Origin: Bacillus sp. 7884-1
Lineage (GTDB): Bacteria; Bacillota; Bacilli; Bacillales; Cytobacillaceae
Assembly: GCF_002272245.1 (NCBI RefSeq)
Contig: NZ_NPDD01000018.1
Coordinates: forward strand, 1-64,000
Direction of reading: 5' to 3'
Length of the DNA: 64,000 nt
Positions within the stretch are counted from its first letter, which is position 1, and every line of letters begins with the position of its first letter. A program made the position numbers and the translations under genes. Below the pieces are notes generated by a model. That model was not told the origin of the DNA. It did no database searches and saw nothing but the letters and a program-made list of their open reading frames with translations. This document shows positions 7,690 to 17,054 of the stretch, piece by piece.

Positions 7690-8544
7690 ATGAATGAAAC
7701 ACCAGAGAGCAATCATAAAACATACTGTGCCAATGAGTATGATGTATTAAAGCGTGTGATTCTTTGCGCGCCACAATATATGACCATTCGTGAAGTTATC
7801 AATGAGACACAAAAGGAATTTGAGGATGAAGGCATACATATAAAAACTGCACTAAAACAACATCGGGAATTCGTAAGGATCCTAGAAGAACAAGGGATTG
7901 AGGTTATTTTATTACCTTATCATAAGAAATACCCGGAGCAGGTGTTTACCAGAGATATTGGCTTTACGCTAGGGCAAACCATATTTGTTGCTAAGATGGC
8001 ACATGATGTTCGGATGGGTGAAGAAGATGTATTAAAACGCTGGTTAGAGGATGAGGAAATGTCTTATTACAGTTTGGCTGAGGATAGGATTGAAGGTGGA
8101 GATGTAGTCATTGATGGTAAGACCATTTACGTTGGCTTAAGTAACCGGACCCATCAGGAAGCAGTAGACCATTTGCAAGGTCTACTTAATCAATTTGATG
8201 TGAAGGCCATTCCGTTTAAAGAAAAATATCTCCATCTGGATTGTGTTTTTAATGTCATATCACCGGATGTGGCTCTGATTTATCCGCCAGCACTTACAAA
8301 GGAAGATATTGATCTTTTTTCATCCCGATATGCATTAATTGAGGTATCAGAGGAAGAACAATTTACATTAGGAACCAATGTATTAAATATTGGAAACAAG
8401 AAAATTTTAAGCTTACCCGTTAATAAACAGGTTAATGAAAAACTGCGAGATCGAGGATTCGAAGTGATTGAAGTGGATATTACAGAAATCATTAAATCCG
8501 GTGGGTCCTTCCGTTGCTGCACACTTCCTATCCTGAGAGGATAA
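7690..8544 (+). CDS. Dimethylarginine dimethylaminohydrolase family protein
   Basis: A 284-residue member of the amidinotransferase/DDAH fold. Such enzymes hydrolyse guanidino groups, for example dimethylarginine to citrulline. Visible active-site elements are FTRDIGF (about 94-100), EGGDV (about 134-138), the catalytic His in YLHLDCVF (about 180-187), and the nucleophilic Cys in GGSFRCCTLPIL at the C-terminus. The start at 7690 is chosen over the ATG-like codon at 7666 because AGGAGGT lies seven bases before 7690. A terminator follows. B. subtilis YkgA is the likely counterpart. The exact substrate is not certain. Confidence 0.85.
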   Translation: MNETPESNHKTYCANEYDVLKRVILCAPQYMTIREVINETQKEFEDEGIHIKTALKQHREFVRILEEQGIEVILLPYHKKYPEQVFTRDIGFTLGQTIFVAKMAHDVRMGEEDVLKRWLEDEEMSYYSLAEDRIEGGDVVIDGKTIYVGLSNRTHQEAVDHLQGLLNQFDVKAIPFKEKYLHLDCVFNVISPDVALIYPPALTKEDIDLFSSRYALIEVSEEEQFTLGTNVLNIGNKKILSLPVNKQVNEKLRDRGFEVIEVDITEIIKSGGSFRCCTLPILRG

Positions 8545-8550
8545 GAAAAA

Positions 8551-8580
8551 GGCTGTCCGAGTATCTCGGACAGCCTCTTT
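8551..8580. terminator. Bidirectional terminator
   Basis: GGCTGTCCGAG and CTCGGACAGCC form an 11-bp perfect stem with a TAT loop. A-run on one side and T-run on the other serve the ddaH-like gene and the convergent SASP gene. Confidence 0.85.
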
Positions 8581-8595
8581 ATAGAAATCAATAGG

Positions 8596-8790
8596 TTATT
8601 GACCTTGTTGATTTCGTAATGATTGTTCAGCGTAGGCAACAAGACGTTTCGTCATTTCGCCTCCAACTGAACCGTTTGCTCGTGCGGTCGTATCAGCACC
8701 AAGTTGAACTCCAAACTCGTTGGCGATTTCTTCCTTCATTTGATTCAGGACGTTCTCTGAACCAGGAACCACTAGTTTGTTTCTAGCCAT
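8596..8790 (-). CDS. Alpha/beta-type small acid-soluble spore protein
   Basis: A 64-residue SASP that coats and protects spore DNA from UV and hydrolysis. The two family signatures are present: [33 protein letters not shown] includes the germination protease cleavage region (EIA-EFG) and the [12 protein letters not shown] DNA-binding segment. Length is typical. The ATG has a GGGAGTGATG ribosome site. It would be made in the forespore under sigma-G. Its presence shows that the organism sporulates. Confidence 0.95.
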   Translation of the reverse strand: MARNKLVVPGSENVLNQMKEEIANEFGVQLGADTTARANGSVGGEMTKRLVAYAEQSLRNQQGQ

Positions 8791-8864
8791 GATACATCAC
8801 TCCCGACGAAGTTTTTTGAGCAATCTGGAATTGCTCGTGTTTATTTTACCCAACTTCATTTGTA

Positions 8865-9992
8865 TTATTTAGCATAATAATTTTGCGTATAATAAGGCTG
8901 TGATTTTTCATTAAAAGCGACCCCAACGCCTAAGTACTCGTAATCTTGGCGAAGAATATTTTCACGATGTCCAAGCGAATTCATTAAACCTTCATGGGCA
9001 AAAATACTGCTTAATTGACCATAAGCCAAATTTTCTCCAGCCGTATGGAAAGCTACTGCATCCTCTTTCATGCGATCAAAAGGTGATTGTCCCTCAAGAT
9101 TTTTATGGTCGAAATAATCATTCTCTGCCATATCTGCACTATGTTCTCGTGCTGTTTCCCTGACATGGTCATCCCATGTTAAGATAGGGAGCTGATGATT
9201 GATACGTGCAGCATTGGTTAAATCAAACATTTGATATTCAAAGCCTTCTTTTAAGGTCGGAGATGCTTCCGTATAAAAATCTTTTTTGTTTTCTTCAAGA
9301 GGCTTGCTAATGATTTGTATGGCCGTTACAGTATCGTTCTCATGCTTATCATAAAATATGGTTACATAGGCATCATCCAGCAAAAATAAATCATTGTCAC
9401 TATCCTCTTGGAGCTGGTAAATGACCATTCCCTTTTGAATCTTCGTAATCGGTTCACCGAGAATGCTGCGAACACTTTCTTTTGACGAATTGCCGATTTT
9501 GATTCCATTTGTAGATGCTAATAAATCTTGGTTCGTATAGAGACCGGCCGCTTTGTTATTATCATCGTACATCACCATGAAAAAATCATGATAGTTCTCA
9601 TGGTAAGCATGCCAATTTGCTCCGTATTCATTCACTGAGATCCGTTTTGCTATGCCCAAATTATGCTCAATCTCCGCTTTCTCATTTCCTAGCTCGATAT
9701 TATGAACAGAAAAAGTTTGTTCAGAAGGGGGTGTTAACTCAACTTTTTCCAGCGGCTCTTCTTTGGATTTTTCTTGGGTTTGCTGCATTTCATCGAGTTG
9801 AAAGCCAAGCTGTTTTAACATTTGCTGGATATCATCATATAAAACGCTAATGGTTTCAGGTACTTCAAGATTATCCTTGATTGACGATACAAAATTAGCT
9901 TGAATTTCGGAATTATCCAACTGTTTGGCAATAAATGGCCAAGAAATATATATCAAAAATAAAATAGCGATTAATCTAAGAAAACGAAACAT
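8865..9992 (-). CDS. CAP (SCP/PR-1) domain protein, YlbC-like
   Basis: A 375-residue membrane-anchored protein. An N-terminal hydrophobic segment (residues 5-22) acts as anchor or uncleaved signal. A charged coil-like stretch follows (about 55-85), then a CAP-associated N-terminal domain (about 95-235) and a C-terminal CAP domain (about 250-372) with HSADMAENDYFDH, GENLAYG and SLGHRENILR motifs. The architecture and length match B. subtilis YlbC, whose function is unknown; CAP domains occur in secreted spore and envelope proteins. The gene is monocistronic on the minus strand. A hairpin at 8818-8836 follows, but without a T-run. Confidence 0.85.
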   Translation of the reverse strand: MFRFLRLIAILFLIYISWPFIAKQLDNSEIQANFVSSIKDNLEVPETISVLYDDIQQMLKQLGFQLDEMQQTQEKSKEEPLEKVELTPPSEQTFSVHNIELGNEKAEIEHNLGIAKRISVNEYGANWHAYHENYHDFFMVMYDDNNKAAGLYTNQDLLASTNGIKIGNSSKESVRSILGEPITKIQKGMVIYQLQEDSDNDLFLLDDAYVTIFYDKHENDTVTAIQIISKPLEENKKDFYTEASPTLKEGFEYQMFDLTNAARINHQLPILTWDDHVRETAREHSADMAENDYFDHKNLEGQSPFDRMKEDAVAFHTAGENLAYGQLSSIFAHEGLMNSLGHRENILRQDYEYLGVGVAFNEKSQPYYTQNYYAK

Positions 9993-10087
9993 AATATTCC
10001 TCCAATACTATTAGGAGTATAGCCAATTTCGCTTAACTGTAAAATAAATTAGCTTTGAAATCAAGATTAATTTTCGTTATTCTGATT

Positions 10088-10187
10088 ATATCTGCGTTAA
10101 ACAGAAAATATCTGCGTTAATTAAATTATATCTGCGATAAACAGAATATATCTGCGTTAAATCAAATATATCTGCGATGCTCAAAAA
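10088..10187. repeat. Tandem array of five 20-bp units (ATATCTGCG type)
   Basis: Copies of ATATCTGCG begin at 10088, 10108, 10128, 10148 and 10168, an exact 20-bp period with consensus ATATCTGCGTTAAACAGAAT. The variable positions are mostly in the second half. It lies in the 3' region of the ribonuclease J gene (minus strand), beyond its terminator, and upstream of the CAP gene start. There are no unique spacers, so it is not CRISPR. Confidence 0.85.
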
Positions 10188-10193
10188 TTTAAA

Positions 10194-10225
10194 TGTCAGG
10201 CACAAAACTTAGTGCCTGACATTTT
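10194..10225. terminator. Terminator of the ribonuclease J gene
   Basis: TGTCAGGCAC and GTGCCTGACA make a 10-bp perfect stem with an eight-base loop. AAATTTAAATTTTT-like sequence follows on the minus strand and TTTT on the plus strand. Confidence 0.75.
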
Positions 10226-10239
10226 ATAAAAAACGCTAA

Positions 10240-11913
10240 TTATATTTCAAGGATAATCGGTAGAATCATCGGTTTTCTCTTCGTATGTTTAAATAAATAC
10301 TGACCGACAGACTTTTTAATATTTTGCTTCATGACGTTCCACTGGCGAATATTGTCTGCTTCTAATTCAAGAATCACTTTCTTAACAAGGCGGTTAATTT
10401 CTCTTATCAAATCCTCTGATTCCTTTACATACACAAATCCACGTGTAATCGTATCAGGACCCTGAATAATTTTTCGATCGGATTTGCTGATGGTTAAGAC
10501 AACAACGAGCATCCCATCTTCAGAGAGTTGTCTTCGGTCACGTAAGACAATTTCCCCAACATCGCCAACGCTAATTCCATCTACATATGTGTCTCCTGCT
10601 GGAATACTTCGAGTTTGACGAGCAACAGAATTTTCAATATCCACCACATCACCATTTTTAATGATAAACGTATTCCCTTTTTCTACACCAACCGATTCGG
10701 CTAACTGCCGGTGATGATGGAGCATTCTATATTCACCATGAATCGGGATAAAATAGGTTGGCTTCATTAACGTAAGCATGAGTTTTAAATCTTCCTGGTA
10801 GCCATGACCTGAAACATGCATACCGGTTGAGCTTCCTGAGCCATAAATAACCTTAGCTCCAAGTTGGAATAAGTTGTCGATGATTCGAGAAACACCCTTC
10901 TCGTTACCAGGTATAGGCGAAGCAGCTAAAATAACGGTATCCCCAGGGTAAATCGTTGCATCCCGATAATTTCCTGTTGATAGTCGTGCAAGGGCAGCAT
11001 TAGGTTCGCCTTGACTTCCTGTACACAGAATCACGACCTTGTCAGGAGGAAACTGTTCAATTTCATTTGCACTTATCAGCATTCCATCCGGAACATTTAA
11101 ATACCCGCGTTCAAGTGCAACATCAACCACGTTCACCATACTTCGTCCAAGAAGTGCAAGCTTACGATTTGTTTTTATTGCTGCTTCCACGACTTGTTGA
11201 ACACGGTTAACGTTTGATGCAAAAGTGGAGAGGATAATTTTTCCCTCTGCCTTCATAAAAGCCTCCACTAAATGTTCTGCGACCATTTTCTCGGAAGGAG
11301 ATAAACCTTTCCTCTCGGCATTGGTACTTTCGGAGATTAAAGCAATAACACCTTGTTGGCCAATCTGAGCCATTTTATGAATATCACTATACTGGTCATT
11401 TGACGGTGTTAAATCGAATTTAAAATCACCTGTATGAACGACATTTCCTTCTGGTGTATGAAAAACAATCCCAAGACAATCAGGAATACTATGACTTACT
11501 TTGAAAAAGGAACAACGGATTTCCCCAAATTCAAGTGTGGACTCAGAATGGATCGTTACAAGCTCACTATCCCGAAGTAGCCGATGCTCTTCTAACTTTA
11601 ATTCAATTAATCCTAACGTAAATCGAGTAGCATATATTGGAACATTTAATTTTTTCAAAAAGAAAGGAATACCGCCAATATGATCTTCATGACCATGAGT
11701 CACAATCATTGCTCGGATTTTATGCTGATTATCCTCTAAATAAGTCATATCAGGGATAATCAAGTCAATGCCCATTAAACTTTCGTCTGGAAATTTACCC
11801 CCGCAATCAATCACCAAAATATCGTCTCCATATTCGATTACATACATGTTCTTACCAATTTCATTGATTCCGCCTAAGGCGAAAATAGACAATTGTTTTG
11901 TTTCTGTTTTCAT
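10240..11913 (-). CDS. Ribonuclease J
   Basis: A 557-residue metallo-beta-lactamase/beta-CASP nuclease that degrades and matures RNA. The metal site HxHxDH is intact (THGHEDHIGGIPFFL, about 73-87), as are HTGDFKFD, LCTGSQGEP and SGHGYQEDLKLM. It ends with KRKPMILPIILEI, the family's C-terminal signature. Metal ligands are complete, as in RNase J1, whereas B. subtilis J2 is degenerate at this motif. The start ATG has GGGAGGTAATTTAT. In B. subtilis rnjA is downstream of rpoY (ykzG) and rnjB lies with ymfC-region genes. Here neither neighbour is seen, so this may be an extra paralogue. Which RNase J it corresponds to was not settled. Confidence 0.9.
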   Translation of the reverse strand: MKTETKQLSIFALGGINEIGKNMYVIEYGDDILVIDCGGKFPDESLMGIDLIIPDMTYLEDNQHKIRAMIVTHGHEDHIGGIPFFLKKLNVPIYATRFTLGLIELKLEEHRLLRDSELVTIHSESTLEFGEIRCSFFKVSHSIPDCLGIVFHTPEGNVVHTGDFKFDLTPSNDQYSDIHKMAQIGQQGVIALISESTNAERKGLSPSEKMVAEHLVEAFMKAEGKIILSTFASNVNRVQQVVEAAIKTNRKLALLGRSMVNVVDVALERGYLNVPDGMLISANEIEQFPPDKVVILCTGSQGEPNAALARLSTGNYRDATIYPGDTVILAASPIPGNEKGVSRIIDNLFQLGAKVIYGSGSSTGMHVSGHGYQEDLKLMLTLMKPTYFIPIHGEYRMLHHHRQLAESVGVEKGNTFIIKNGDVVDIENSVARQTRSIPAGDTYVDGISVGDVGEIVLRDRRQLSEDGMLVVVLTISKSDRKIIQGPDTITRGFVYVKESEDLIREINRLVKKVILELEADNIRQWNVMKQNIKKSVGQYLFKHTKRKPMILPIILEI

Positions 11914-12066
11914 ATAAATTACCTCCCGAATACTTGTAGATTGTTTTATTATCCCCCTATAGAAGGTGAGTATGTTAAAGAAGTAAATTTATTAAAAAAG
12001 ATATTTCGTAATTTTTAAAAAATATATTGATTTTTGGAAAAATAACAATTAAGATATGATTTATAG

Positions 12067-12092
12067 TAATCCTATTGAGTTAATCGGAATTA
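12067..12092 (+). promoter_or_regulatory. Imperfect dyad upstream of the Rrf2 gene (possible CymR/Rrf2 site)
   Basis: TAATCC (12067-12072) faces GGAATTA (12086-12092). TAATTCC/GGAATTA-like half sites are what is remembered of CymR-type sulfur regulator targets in Bacillus. It lies 107 bp upstream of the rrf2 start and just after a possible TATGAT -10 box. Low-confidence inference. Confidence 0.3.
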
Positions 12093-12199
12093 AAACAAAA
12101 CAGTTTATCCCATTTCCATTATTGATTCCAAAACCACTATGGAACATTTTTATCAGTGAATGTTGACCAAATTACTCAACATTAAAGAGGAGGTTTGAA

Positions 12200-12682
12200 A
12201 TGAAGGTATCAAGCAGGGGTGAATACGCACTAAGAGCACTAATCTTGCTAGGAAACCATAAAGGAAAAGTACTCAGCATTCAGGAAATTTCTGAAAAAAC
12301 CCTTGTTAGTATTAACTACCTGGAACAAATCCTTCTTCAATTAAAAAAACTTGGGTATGTTGTCAGTAAACGTGGTGCAAAGGGTGGCTACTTACTATAT
12401 GGAGAACCAACAGATATTAATATTGGTGAAGTAATCCGTGATTTAGAGGGACCTTTGTCTCCAATGAGCTGTGCCTCTATTACTAAATACGAACCATGTC
12501 CTTTAGAGAGGGGATGTCAACTAAAGCCGTTATGGTCTTTAGTTCGAGATACAATTGCTTTTGTCTTAGAACGAACAACACTGGAAGATTTACTGACAAA
12601 CCAAATTTCAAAGCTGGAAGGAGAGGATTTTGTTGTCGTTAAAAGGACGTCTAGATCAACAAGTGATGGAAAAAATAGCTAG
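12200..12682 (+). CDS. Rrf2-family transcriptional regulator with a cysteine triad
   Basis: A 160-residue winged-helix regulator. MKVSSRGEYALRALILL opens the HTH; VSINYLEQILLQLKKLGYVVSKRGAKGGY is the recognition helix and wing. The hinge region carries Cys91, Cys100 and Cys106, spaced like iron-sulfur ligands in IscR/NsrR (usual spacing X5/X5, here X8/X5). B. subtilis CymR lacks these cysteines, so this is a different branch. It heads a block with yezD, sulfate import and a C-S lyase, so control of sulfur or cysteine supply is the natural inference. The ribosome site GAGGAGG is strong. Its end overlaps yezD by 53 bp. Confidence 0.88.
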   Translation: MKVSSRGEYALRALILLGNHKGKVLSIQEISEKTLVSINYLEQILLQLKKLGYVVSKRGAKGGYLLYGEPTDINIGEVIRDLEGPLSPMSCASITKYEPCPLERGCQLKPLWSLVRDTIAFVLERTTLEDLLTNQISKLEGEDFVVVKRTSRSTSDGKNS

Positions 12683-12839
12683 TTTGCTAGAGGGTTTGGA
12701 ATTTGGAACGGTTCAAATTACGGTTCATGATTCACAAATCACGCAAATTGATCGCTTAGAGAAGCATCGGCTTCCCGTACAGAATAAAACGAGTGTAACT
12801 TCATTCCCAAACAAAACAAAAAGCAGGCCGGAAAAATGA
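12630..12839 (+). CDS. yezD: YezD family protein (DUF2292)
   Basis: A 69-residue protein whose core (LLEGLEFGTVQITVHDSQITQIDRLEKHRL, about 19-48) is the DUF2292/YezD domain, a small beta-rich unit found near sulfate and sulfonate uptake genes in Bacillus. Biochemical function is unknown. It starts at TTG 12630 with AAGGAG at 12618-12623, inside the end of the Rrf2 gene in another frame, implying translational coupling. The C-terminal 20 residues are basic and Ser/Lys-rich and probably disordered. Confidence 0.75.
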   Translation: MLSLKGRLDQQVMEKIASLLEGLEFGTVQITVHDSQITQIDRLEKHRLPVQNKTSVTSFPNKTKSRPEK

Positions 12840-12850
12840 ATAATTGCCGA

Positions 12851-12922
12851 TCGGACAGCCGAAGGCCCTTTAGTTTCTTGTACATGTGCTATGTACACGT
12901 ATTTACTAATGGGGCTTTTTTT
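12851..12922 (+). terminator. Small hairpin plus large terminator before the sulfate operon
   Basis: TCGG-ACAG-CCGA (12851-12862) is followed by a long stem-loop. AGGCCC, TTAGT and TGTACA on the left face TGTACA, ACTAA and GGGGCT on the right, ending in T7 at 12916-12922. The large hairpin ends only 41 bases before the sulfate-binding protein start and no separate promoter is evident in that gap. It therefore either ends the rrf2-yezD transcript or acts as an attenuator for sulfate import. Confidence 0.65.
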
Positions 12923-12963
12923 ATTGGAAAAAGCCTACAAAAAAAGTAGAGGGGTCAAATAAA

Positions 12964-14022
12964 ATGATGAAAAAAACTTGGTTAACGCTATTATTGTTAA
13001 CTTTACTCTTTTGGGCTGCGGGATGCTCGAATCAAAGTGCATCAACTGAGAAAGAAACTGAAGCATCAGGGACTAAAGAATCAGTTAAAAAAGAAATTGA
13101 GCTTTTAAATGTATCATACGATCCAACAAGAGAATTTTATGAAGAATTCAACGCAAGCTTTGCAGCCTATTGGGAAAAAGAAAAAGGACAAAAAGTTACC
13201 ATTAACCAATCACATGGAGGTTCGGGGAAGCAATCCCGCTCTGTCATTGATGGTCTTGAAGCGGATATCGTGACGTTGGCACTAGCCTATGATATCGATG
13301 TAATCGCTGAAGCAGGGAAGTTTCCAGAGAATTGGCAAGAAAGACTAGATAATAACAGCTCACCATACACATCAACGATTGTATTTCTTGTTAGAAAAGG
13401 CAACCCAAAAGGCATTAAAGACTGGGATGATCTCGTGAAAACAGACGTATCCGTAATCACCCCAAATCCTAAAACATCTGGCGGTGCGAGATGGAATTAC
13501 CTTGCTGCCTGGGGATATGCCTTAGAACAGAATAACGGAGATGAAGCGAAGGCAAAAGAGTTTGTAACCAAACTGTTTAAAAATGTACCTGTTCTAGATT
13601 CTGGTGCACGCGGCTCTACAACTACTTTCGTCGAAAGAGGAATTGGGGATGTATTAATTGCATGGGAAAATGAAGCATTCTTAGCTTTAAATGAGTTAGG
13701 TAAGGATGAATTTGAAATTGTCGTCCCTTCCATTAGTATTCTAGCTGAACCGCCTGTTACGGTTGTGGATGAAAATGCTAAGAAACATGAAACAGAGGAA
13801 GTCGCAAAAGCATATTTAGATTATTTGTATACAGAGGAAGGTCAGGAAATTGCCGCTAAGAACTATTACCGCCCACGTTCTGAAGAGGTAGCCAAAAAGT
13901 ATGCTGATCAGTTCCCTGAAATTAACCTATTTACCATTGATGAGGTTTTTGATGGATGGAAAAATGCGCAAAAGACACATTTTGATGATGGCGGAGTCTT
14001 TGATGAGATATACAAACCGTAA
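12964..14022 (+). CDS. sbp: Sulfate ABC transporter, substrate-binding lipoprotein
   Basis: A 352-residue lipoprotein: a short basic start, a hydrophobic core and a lipobox (WAAGC, Cys near residue 21), then a low-complexity Ser/Thr/Glu linker. The mature part has the sulfate/thiosulfate-binding signatures: [44 protein letters not shown] and [21 protein letters not shown]. It captures sulfate or thiosulfate outside the membrane and delivers it to the CysTW permease encoded next. ATG 12964 has GAGGGG upstream. First gene of a four-gene operon with very short gaps. Confidence 0.93.
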   Translation: MMKKTWLTLLLLTLLFWAAGCSNQSASTEKETEASGTKESVKKEIELLNVSYDPTREFYEEFNASFAAYWEKEKGQKVTINQSHGGSGKQSRSVIDGLEADIVTLALAYDIDVIAEAGKFPENWQERLDNNSSPYTSTIVFLVRKGNPKGIKDWDDLVKTDVSVITPNPKTSGGARWNYLAAWGYALEQNNGDEAKAKEFVTKLFKNVPVLDSGARGSTTTFVERGIGDVLIAWENEAFLALNELGKDEFEIVVPSISILAEPPVTVVDENAKKHETEEVAKAYLDYLYTEEGQEIAAKNYYRPRSEEVAKKYADQFPEINLFTIDEVFDGWKNAQKTHFDDGGVFDEIYKP

Positions 14023-14042
14023 AGTTAAAGGAGAGTTTCAAC

Positions 14043-14879
14043 GTGGCTACTAAAAGAAAGCAACATCGTGTTTTGCCGGGATTTGGTCTATCTATGGGGT
14101 ACACACTGATTTATCTAAGTCTAATCATTTTGATTCCGATTGCCGTCCTATTTTTAAAAGCAACGACAATCAGCCTCGCAGAATTTTGGGAGACCGTAAC
14201 CGATGAACGAGTAGTTGCTTCCTATAAATTAACGATTTATACATCGTTTATTGCTGCATTTGTAAATGCAATATTTGGGACGCTGATCGCCTGGGTATTG
14301 GTAAGATACGAGTTTTATGGAAAACGATTCATCGACGCGTTAGTCGATTTGCCTTTTGCTCTGCCAACTGCGGTTGCGGGTATCGCCCTTACCACCATTT
14401 ATGCACCAAATGGTTGGATTGGGCAATACTTTGAATCCATCGGGATAAAGGTAGCTTATACACCACTCGGTATCATGATTGCCTTAACGTTTATCGGACT
14501 TCCCTTTGTCGTCCGGTCTGTTCAGCCAGTATTGCAGGATTTGGATCAGCAATATGAGGAGGCTGCTGCTACACTTGGGGCAAATCCTCTGCAAATCTTT
14601 GTCAAAATTATTTTTCCAGCCATATTCCCAGCCATCTTAACAGGCTTTGCCCTTGCGTTTGCAAGGGCTTTGGGCGAATATGGTTCCGTTGTTTTCATAT
14701 CAGGGAATATGCCAATGAAAACAGAGATTGTCCCATTGCTAATTATTACGAAATTAGAGCAATTCAATTATGCCGGCGCAGCTGCTATCGCCGTTGTTAT
14801 GCTTGTATTTTCATTCGTTCTATTATTCTTAATCAATTTCTGGCAATGGAAAACAACAAAAAAATATCAAGTGAGCTAG
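14043..14879 (+). CDS. cysT: Sulfate ABC transporter permease CysT
   Basis: A 278-residue inner-membrane permease with about six helices. The EAA loop that contacts the ATPase is [21 protein letters not shown] (about 179-199), and the family segments [15 protein letters not shown] and [19 protein letters not shown] are typical of CysT/CysU. It starts at GTG with AAGGAG nine bases upstream, 20 bases after sbp. It pairs with CysW to form the channel. Confidence 0.93.
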   Translation: MATKRKQHRVLPGFGLSMGYTLIYLSLIILIPIAVLFLKATTISLAEFWETVTDERVVASYKLTIYTSFIAAFVNAIFGTLIAWVLVRYEFYGKRFIDALVDLPFALPTAVAGIALTTIYAPNGWIGQYFESIGIKVAYTPLGIMIALTFIGLPFVVRSVQPVLQDLDQQYEEAAATLGANPLQIFVKIIFPAIFPAILTGFALAFARALGEYGSVVFISGNMPMKTEIVPLLIITKLEQFNYAGAAAIAVVMLVFSFVLLFLINFWQWKTTKKYQVS

Positions 14880-14893
14880 AGGAGATAGGGAAT

Positions 14894-15748
14894 ATGATGG
14901 TTCGAGAAACAACCCTTCATGTGAAAAATGTAAAAGCTAATTCCGAGCCTGGCTTAATAATAAAATGGCTGTTAATCACCATTGCACTAGGCTTCTTAGG
15001 AATATTTATTCTCGTCCCGTTAATTGCTGTTTTCACGGAAGGACTGAATAAAGGAATTGAGTTATACTTCGCATCTTTGACAGAGCCTGATGCCTTGTCT
15101 GCGATTAAATTAACCTTAATTACAGCTGTGATTACGATACCTGCTAACACGATTTTCGGGGTGATAGCGGCTTGGGTGATAGCAAAGTTTGATTTCCGAG
15201 GTAAGAATATATTAATCACTTTAATTGACATTCCTTTTGCCGTTTCACCTGTTATAGCCGGACTCGTTTTTGTTCTGTTGTTCGGCTCACAAGGCGTATT
15301 GGGTCCGTTTTTAGAGGCTAATAATATTAAGATTATTTTTGGAGTACCTGGAATTATTCTAGCAACTATTTTTGTTACCTTTCCATTTGTCGTAAGAGAA
15401 TTGCTGCCAATCATGCAAGAACAAGGAACCGAAGAGGAACAGGCTGCGATTACTCTCGGGGCAAATGGCTGGCAAATGTTCTTTCGCGTTACTTTACCCA
15501 ACATTAAATGGGGCTTGCTGTATGGTGTTATTCTTTGTAATGCACGTGCCATGGGTGAATTTGGAGCAGTTTCGGTTGTTTCTGGGCACATTAGGGGATT
15601 AACCAATACCATTCCTCTCCATGTCGAAATATTGTATAACGAATACAATTTTACCGCAGCTTTTGCTGTGGCTTCCTTATTGGCTTTGCTTGCCTTACTG
15701 ACATTAATTTTAAAAAGTTTTGTGGAGTGGAAAACAAAAAAACACTAA
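14894..15748 (+). CDS. cysW: Sulfate ABC transporter permease CysW
   Basis: About 284 residues and six membrane helices. The EAA loop [22 protein letters not shown] and the motifs [20 protein letters not shown] and [19 protein letters not shown] are diagnostic of CysW. An upstream in-frame ATG at 14846 would overlap cysT by 34 bases and has no ribosome site. The ATG at 14894 has GAGGAG nine bases upstream and begins 15 bases after the cysT stop, so it is preferred. Confidence 0.92.
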   Translation: MMVRETTLHVKNVKANSEPGLIIKWLLITIALGFLGIFILVPLIAVFTEGLNKGIELYFASLTEPDALSAIKLTLITAVITIPANTIFGVIAAWVIAKFDFRGKNILITLIDIPFAVSPVIAGLVFVLLFGSQGVLGPFLEANNIKIIFGVPGIILATIFVTFPFVVRELLPIMQEQGTEEEQAAITLGANGWQMFFRVTLPNIKWGLLYGVILCNARAMGEFGAVSVVSGHIRGLTNTIPLHVEILYNEYNFTAAFAVASLLALLALLTLILKSFVEWKTKKH

Positions 15749-15801
15749 AAGAGCACTTTCAAAGATAAATTTATTTGTCTTTACATTGGGGGATTGTTGA
15801 A

Positions 15802-16875
15802 ATGGGGATTACGATCAAGGACGTGTCAAAGGCATTTGGAACCTTTCAAGCCGTCAAAAATGTCAATCTTGAAATTCCAACAGGAGATTTTGTGGCCTTA
15901 TTAGGTCCATCGGGTTCGGGTAAAACGACTCTCCTGCGGCTCATTGCGGGGTTGGAGGGATTGGATTCAGGAGGAATTTACTTCGATGACGTAGATTACA
16001 CCTACAAAAGTATTAAAGAACGGAATGTAGGATTTGTTTTTCAAAATTATGCTTTGTTCAAGCATATGACTATTTTTGATAATATTGCTTTTGGCTTAAA
16101 GGTAAGGCAGAGGAAAACACGTCCATCTAAAAATGAAATTGCCGAAAAAGTAAATGAATTATTGAAGCTCGTTCAATTAGACCATCTTGCCAATCGCTAT
16201 CCTTCACAGCTTTCAGGGGGACAAAGACAGCGGATTGCGTTGGCAAGAGCTCTTGCTGTAGAACCGGAAGTCTTACTTCTAGACGAACCATTTGGTGCTC
16301 TAGATGCAAAGGTTCGTCAGGAACTTCGCCATTGGTTACGAGAAATTCATCAAAAGCTCAACATCACCACAGTATTTGTTACTCATGACCAGGAAGAGGC
16401 ACTAGAAATGGCTGATACCGTAGTGGTAATGAATCTTGGAGAAATTGAACAAATTGGCTCTCCTGAGGAGGTTTATTCGAAACCTGAGAGCGCATTTGTT
16501 TATAGTTTTTTAGGAAGAGTCAACGAATTTCGGGATTCTGAAGGAGCAGGTGAGTCGGAGAGAATCAGTTATATAAGACCACATGAAATTGTTCTGCGTA
16601 AAATTTCACAAGGGGACAGCATCGTGTCAGAGGTTTCACACATCCATGTGATTGGATCAACCGTAAGAATCGAGTTAAGAAGCCGTGATACAAATGATTT
16701 ATTTGAAGCAGAAATGAGTATCGATCAGTATCAAAAAATGAGCCCATTAAAAAAAGGGGATATCCTTTATGCTGAATTTAAAAATATCGTCGTATTTGAT
16801 AAAAATCCGGAAAATAAAATAACCCATTCAGGAAAAAGTAGTATTAGAAATGCTTTAAAAAGCAAATTAATATAG
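15802..16875 (+). CDS. cysA: Sulfate ABC transporter ATP-binding protein CysA
   Basis: A 357-residue ABC ATPase. Walker [10 protein letters not shown] (35-43), Q-loop FVFQNYALF, signature [15 protein letters not shown], Walker B VLLLDEP and the His switch VTHDQ are all intact. The C-terminal 110 residues form the TOBE-like regulatory domain of the CysA/MalK group. ATG 15802 ([13 protein letters not shown]) is preferred over an earlier in-frame TTG-region start at 15775 because GGGGGA lies just upstream. It powers sulfate import through CysTW and is the last gene of the operon. Confidence 0.93.
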   Translation: MGITIKDVSKAFGTFQAVKNVNLEIPTGDFVALLGPSGSGKTTLLRLIAGLEGLDSGGIYFDDVDYTYKSIKERNVGFVFQNYALFKHMTIFDNIAFGLKVRQRKTRPSKNEIAEKVNELLKLVQLDHLANRYPSQLSGGQRQRIALARALAVEPEVLLLDEPFGALDAKVRQELRHWLREIHQKLNITTVFVTHDQEEALEMADTVVVMNLGEIEQIGSPEEVYSKPESAFVYSFLGRVNEFRDSEGAGESERISYIRPHEIVLRKISQGDSIVSEVSHIHVIGSTVRIELRSRDTNDLFEAEMSIDQYQKMSPLKKGDILYAEFKNIVVFDKNPENKITHSGKSSIRNALKSKLI

Positions 16876-16881
16876 AAGGAA

Positions 16882-16914
16882 AAGGTGCTAGGAAATCCTG
16901 GCACTTATTTTTTT
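16882..16914 (+). terminator. Terminator of the sulfate operon
   Basis: GTGCTAGG and CCTGGCAC pair around AAAT, with one mismatch, followed by TTATTTTTTTT. Confidence 0.8.
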
Positions 16915-17054
16915 CTCTGAAATTGAGAGTAATCGTTATGATTGAAAAATACATATATTAAGCATAAATTAATAGTAAGAAGCTTTTTCAACGTGGAAAC
17001 GAATCAATCTAAAGCGCATCGGTACATTAAATAACAAATGGAAGGGCTGATCAC

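Noticed and set aside
10088-10187. CRISPR array (also considered for 18261-18420 and 26623-27026)
   Set aside because: Units are contiguous without unique spacers, and no cas genes are present.
12841-12960. SAM-I (S-box) or T-box riboswitch before the sulfate operon
   Set aside because: No S-box core or T-box motif can be found; only a four-base-loop hairpin and a terminator are visible.
14917-15648. 243-codon minus-strand ORF opposite cysW
   Set aside because: Antisense shadow of a clearly conserved permease gene; no family features.
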